From assembly GCF_001640805.2 (NCBI RefSeq), contig NC_066833.1, positions 3,386,471-3,450,470 on the forward strand: a stretch of 64,000 bases of DNA. The letters are read 5' to 3'. This DNA is from Lates calcarifer. Taxonomy: Eukaryota; Chordata; Actinopteri; Centropomidae. A program made the position numbers and the translations under genes. The notes beneath the pieces were generated by a model. That model searched no databases, had not been told where the DNA came from, and was given only the letters and a program-made list of their open reading frames with translations. Below, one piece after another: positions 60,961-64,000 of this stretch. How positions within the stretch are numbered: position 1 is the stretch's first letter; every line of letters starts with the position of its first letter.

Positions 60961-63900
60961 CAGCTGTGTGGCTGTGCAGCCCAGAAGCAGTCTTTGTTTG
61001 ACTTTTTCCCTTTTCTCCAAATACTGCAGGGTCTTTGTCTGTCAAAAGCCTTCACAAATTAATGTTGCGTCTTATAGACTGTAGTACATTTCCCTTTTCT
61101 TCTAGAGACTGTATAATACTCTATATTACTGTATGGTTATACACTGTTGAATTGAACCTGAGCAGCACTGTTGTTCTCTTGAATAACACCTTCAGCTTTG
61201 TTCTGGTTTATTTTTACTGTGAAAAGCCAACAGACACCTTCTCTGCACTGTGTCTACTGACAGGACTCTCCTTGTCAGGGCTTTAAACTAATCCATTCAA
61301 ATGTGATTACCTCAAAACAGTTAGTGGATGGTGGCTATAATTTGCGCTGAAAAATAATCATCTGCACTGATCCTGCTGAAGGAAAGCCAGAAGACTCTCA
61401 CAGCAGGGCTGCACTATAAAAGAGCTCAAGAACTGGATGATTGTTGCGCCACAAGTCATTTCTATACTATTAAGGGAATATTCAGCAATTTAGTATTTTG
61501 CCTCCAAGCAGCAGAGGCTGAGATATCTAGACTTTACGGGCAGGATTATACTAGAAAAGAAGTGCTTTGTTCAAAGTTCTGTTCCACATCAGAAATCAAA
61601 TGTGTTTATTGTTGCTGCAAATGGCCACAGTCAAAGCTGGAAGGAAAAACTGAGACTGTGTGGTGTTTTTTCTCCACTGAAAGTCAGTGGTAGTGAGTCT
61701 TGTAGTGATATATAGTGATGTTTCTGCTTGAACAAAAAGAATCTTACTCTTTAATAAAAAAGCTCTGTCTCTGTAGGAATCATATCCATAATGTGTCATA
61801 CACTTACAATAACAATCTGAACCTGTTGTAAAAACAAGAACTTTAGTGGAAGTACTTTGTCTTGTCTTGCTCAATACTATACCGATTCCAAAGATCCTGA
61901 TAGAAGATAAAACCTAGGTTAAAAAACACCAGAGATATCTTTTAACTAACAAATAAGCAAAATTTGATTAAGTACAAAAGGGACCCAAGTTTTACTCTAA
62001 TTGAATCATGTCACAGTTTTTTTCAAATTTCATGAAGATCACCTATGTGAAGCGTCTAGATCCCAGATCAAGTAAATAATTATCTGATTGGTAAATGATA
62101 AATTATAGTTAGTCAACATAAAAAAGAGCTTAAAGTGAAAAAGGTAAAAGCTTGTTGTTGTAGAAATGCTATAGAAATGTTGATGTGATAATGTGAACAT
62201 ATTTACTATGATCAGCAATGAGAAATGATTATGGATTAACCGGGACTGCCAGATTTTCCTACATTAAAATTAATCCATGTACCTTGATCTCAATTGATTG
62301 CTATTCTGAAACTACAATAGGAAAATGAAAATCTGTTCCTTCGTTAATTAGCAATGTTTGTAGCAACTTTTAAAAAGTGGAAATAGGGCCATTTTCCATT
62401 TAATCTTGTCCTCAAAAATAGTAGCCCACTTAGCTTGGTCATCTTATTACAGCTTTTCATATAATGAGTTAAATATAAGAAATGTATTTTCCATCAATAC
62501 AAAATGCAGAATGGAGCACTTTTAAATTATATTTACAGCTTTGAGCAGTAAGCATCATACATTGTACATTACATCATACACAAACCTCACATATTGTAGG
62601 CAGACGTCTTGCACTGATTCTATGTGGGCTGGTTTTTATTTATAGAATGAACACAGCCACATTATCACTGAACTGACAGTGTTGTAGCTGTTGTTAACCA
62701 TGCTGAAGGGTTATGGTTAATATTAACCCTGGACAGAGAGTTCCTGATCAAGACAAATGAAAATTGTGAATAAAAGAACTTTTTTTCCTATAAATTCTAT
62801 TTCTTGTCAGCTATAAAGCCATTCTGCAGTGCCCATGCACGAGCATGTTTAGGCCCTCAAAAAGGTCATTTTATTTAACAGGAATAATAATCCAAGCAAT
62901 TCCAATAGGGCCTTAGCACACTTCATGCTCCGGCCCTAAAAATGGGGGTTGGTGGGGGGCAAGCGGAACATGCCCACACACCTGCTGTGTTTTCCAGTCG
63001 GGCTCAACCATACATCGACAAGAAGATCGCCGTTTTGGATGGATAGTTCCAAGGTATGTCAAGATTATTCCTTGTGATATGTGTAATATATACATGTCTA
63101 GGATGCAGATCTATTTTGACTTTGTGGTCGAGTGATTTCACTGATTTATGTAGTATAGCTACATTAGCTAACCAAGCTAACTTGGTCTGCCACGTTAATA
63201 AGCTAGCCAGGTGATAGTCAGATGCGACCCTTTGTTGGCTTTTTCAGTCATTCTTATAATAGGTTATGGCGTGTTTTGTATGACTTTCTTGTGAAAGGTC
63301 CAGAACTTTGAAAACCAGTTAATTATTTGGGGAAACTGTAGGCTGCTAACATTAGCTAGCATTGGCAGCTAAGTAGCAGTTTATCCTCATATCAGCGGAT
63401 CCCCGATACTGGTAATAGCTAAGAGCTGTGTTTCAGGAGTGATACAATAAGAGAGGGAAAACCAATGTCAGTTTTTCTATTTTATTTAAGGACTGCGTGC
63501 TAAAGATTAAGCATGGCTTGTTAGCCACCCGCAAGCAATCCCATGATGCCGTTCGTTGTATACAGAATTGAGGCTGAAAACACATTTCCATTGTGTCGTA
63601 ACAGCTTATCATTTTCACTGTCTAGAAATGAGAAATTACTGTTGGAGGTGAATTTGTTGGCAACTCTGACATTTAGCATGACACATATTCCAGTGAGAAA
63701 CAGCAGCTAACTACAGTGATAATGCCTCATGATTCTCTAAGTTACCTCCACTGGTAGAGGGACATCTACTGTGACATGACGTGACCCCCAAAAACATCAA
63801 CAACACTTTCATACTGTTCCTGCTGCTCAAGTTAAGAGCAGTGGTGTAACAGTACCATAAGATCCTGCTTTCTGGAAACTATAAGTAAAACAATTTCCAT

Positions 63901-64000
63901 CCTAAACCATCAGTCCTCTATCAGCTGTCACCGATTCTCTAAACACAAACCAAACGCAGAGCCTCCACAGTATTTATTCATTAGCTTTAAACACACAATT

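Larger units (their letters stand above)
52422..64000. other. kcnh3 intron 10 (part)
   Basis: The region begins at donor GTAAGT. I scanned for the expected GKGDLIG continuation of the CNBHD and found none, so the intron probably runs out of the window. It holds a (GA)n run, a nested repeat (54310-55182), a Tc1 relic (57975-58075), a MITE copy (58231-58379), (CT)n/(GT)n at 58974-59051, a decayed coding-like stretch (59222-59404) and a pyrimidine-rich block at 60655-60960. A different gene hidden here cannot be excluded. Confidence 0.65.

Noticed and set aside
60578..61084. 168-codon frame (and overlapping frames) in a C/T-rich block
   Set aside because: It is rich in Ser, Pro and Leu purely because of the pyrimidine tract; no domain, start context or splice structure supports a gene.
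1..64000. tRNA, rRNA, snRNA or CRISPR arrays
   Set aside because: No cloverleaf with A and B boxes, rRNA core or regularly spaced direct repeats was noticed by eye; a covariance-model search would be needed to exclude small RNAs fully.

Overview
The window looks like nuclear genomic DNA of a teleost fish, probably a spiny-rayed one. It has an AT-rich, intron-dominated layout with GC-rich exons and many (CA)n, (GT)n and (CT)n microsatellites. It also carries typical fish repeats: Tc1-like DNA transposon relics, an L1-type LINE, Jockey/CR1-superfamily LINE debris and short non-autonomous elements. No bacterial, viral or CRISPR features are seen.

The only protein-coding gene I can support is on the + strand: an ELK-type voltage-gated potassium channel, best assigned to kcnh3 (Kv12.2/ELK2). 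Nine consecutive internal exons lie between 25553 and 52421. Spliced at consensus GT/AG sites they form one open frame of 1962 nt (about 653 complete codons). They cover the N-terminal PAS domain (after the short first exon), the PAS-to-S1 linker, S1 to S6 with a GFG selectivity filter, the C-linker and most of the cyclic-nucleotide-binding homology domain (CNBHD). The start-codon exon should lie upstream of the window, and the end of the CNBHD and the cytoplasmic tail downstream. Intron 1 therefore exceeds 25.5 kb and intron 10 exceeds 11.5 kb.

Layout: 1-25552 is intron 1, with three Tc1/LINE clusters: Tc1 pieces at 7.3-9.5 kb, an L1 insertion at 11.2-13.0 kb flanked by a perfect 13-bp duplication, and reverse-transcriptase debris at 19.4-20.1 kb. 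25553-41158 holds exons 2-5 with long introns; these contain a 449-bp inverted-repeat element, two further Tc1-like relics and short repeats. 42209-52421 holds exons 6-10. 52422-64000 is intron 10, with a nested short-repeat insertion, small Tc1 and MITE remnants, simple repeats and no recognisable exon.

The most notable features are: exon 8, whose extracellular turret carries five N-glycosylation sequons and a Gly-rich stretch encoded by a strong sense-strand G-quadruplex motif; the 449-bp element with 36-bp terminal inverted repeats; the LINE with its intact target-site duplication; and several repeat-free, AT-rich intronic blocks that could be conserved enhancers. Exon calls rest on protein similarity recalled from the KCNH family and on splice consensus. 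Nothing was searched or aligned by computer.
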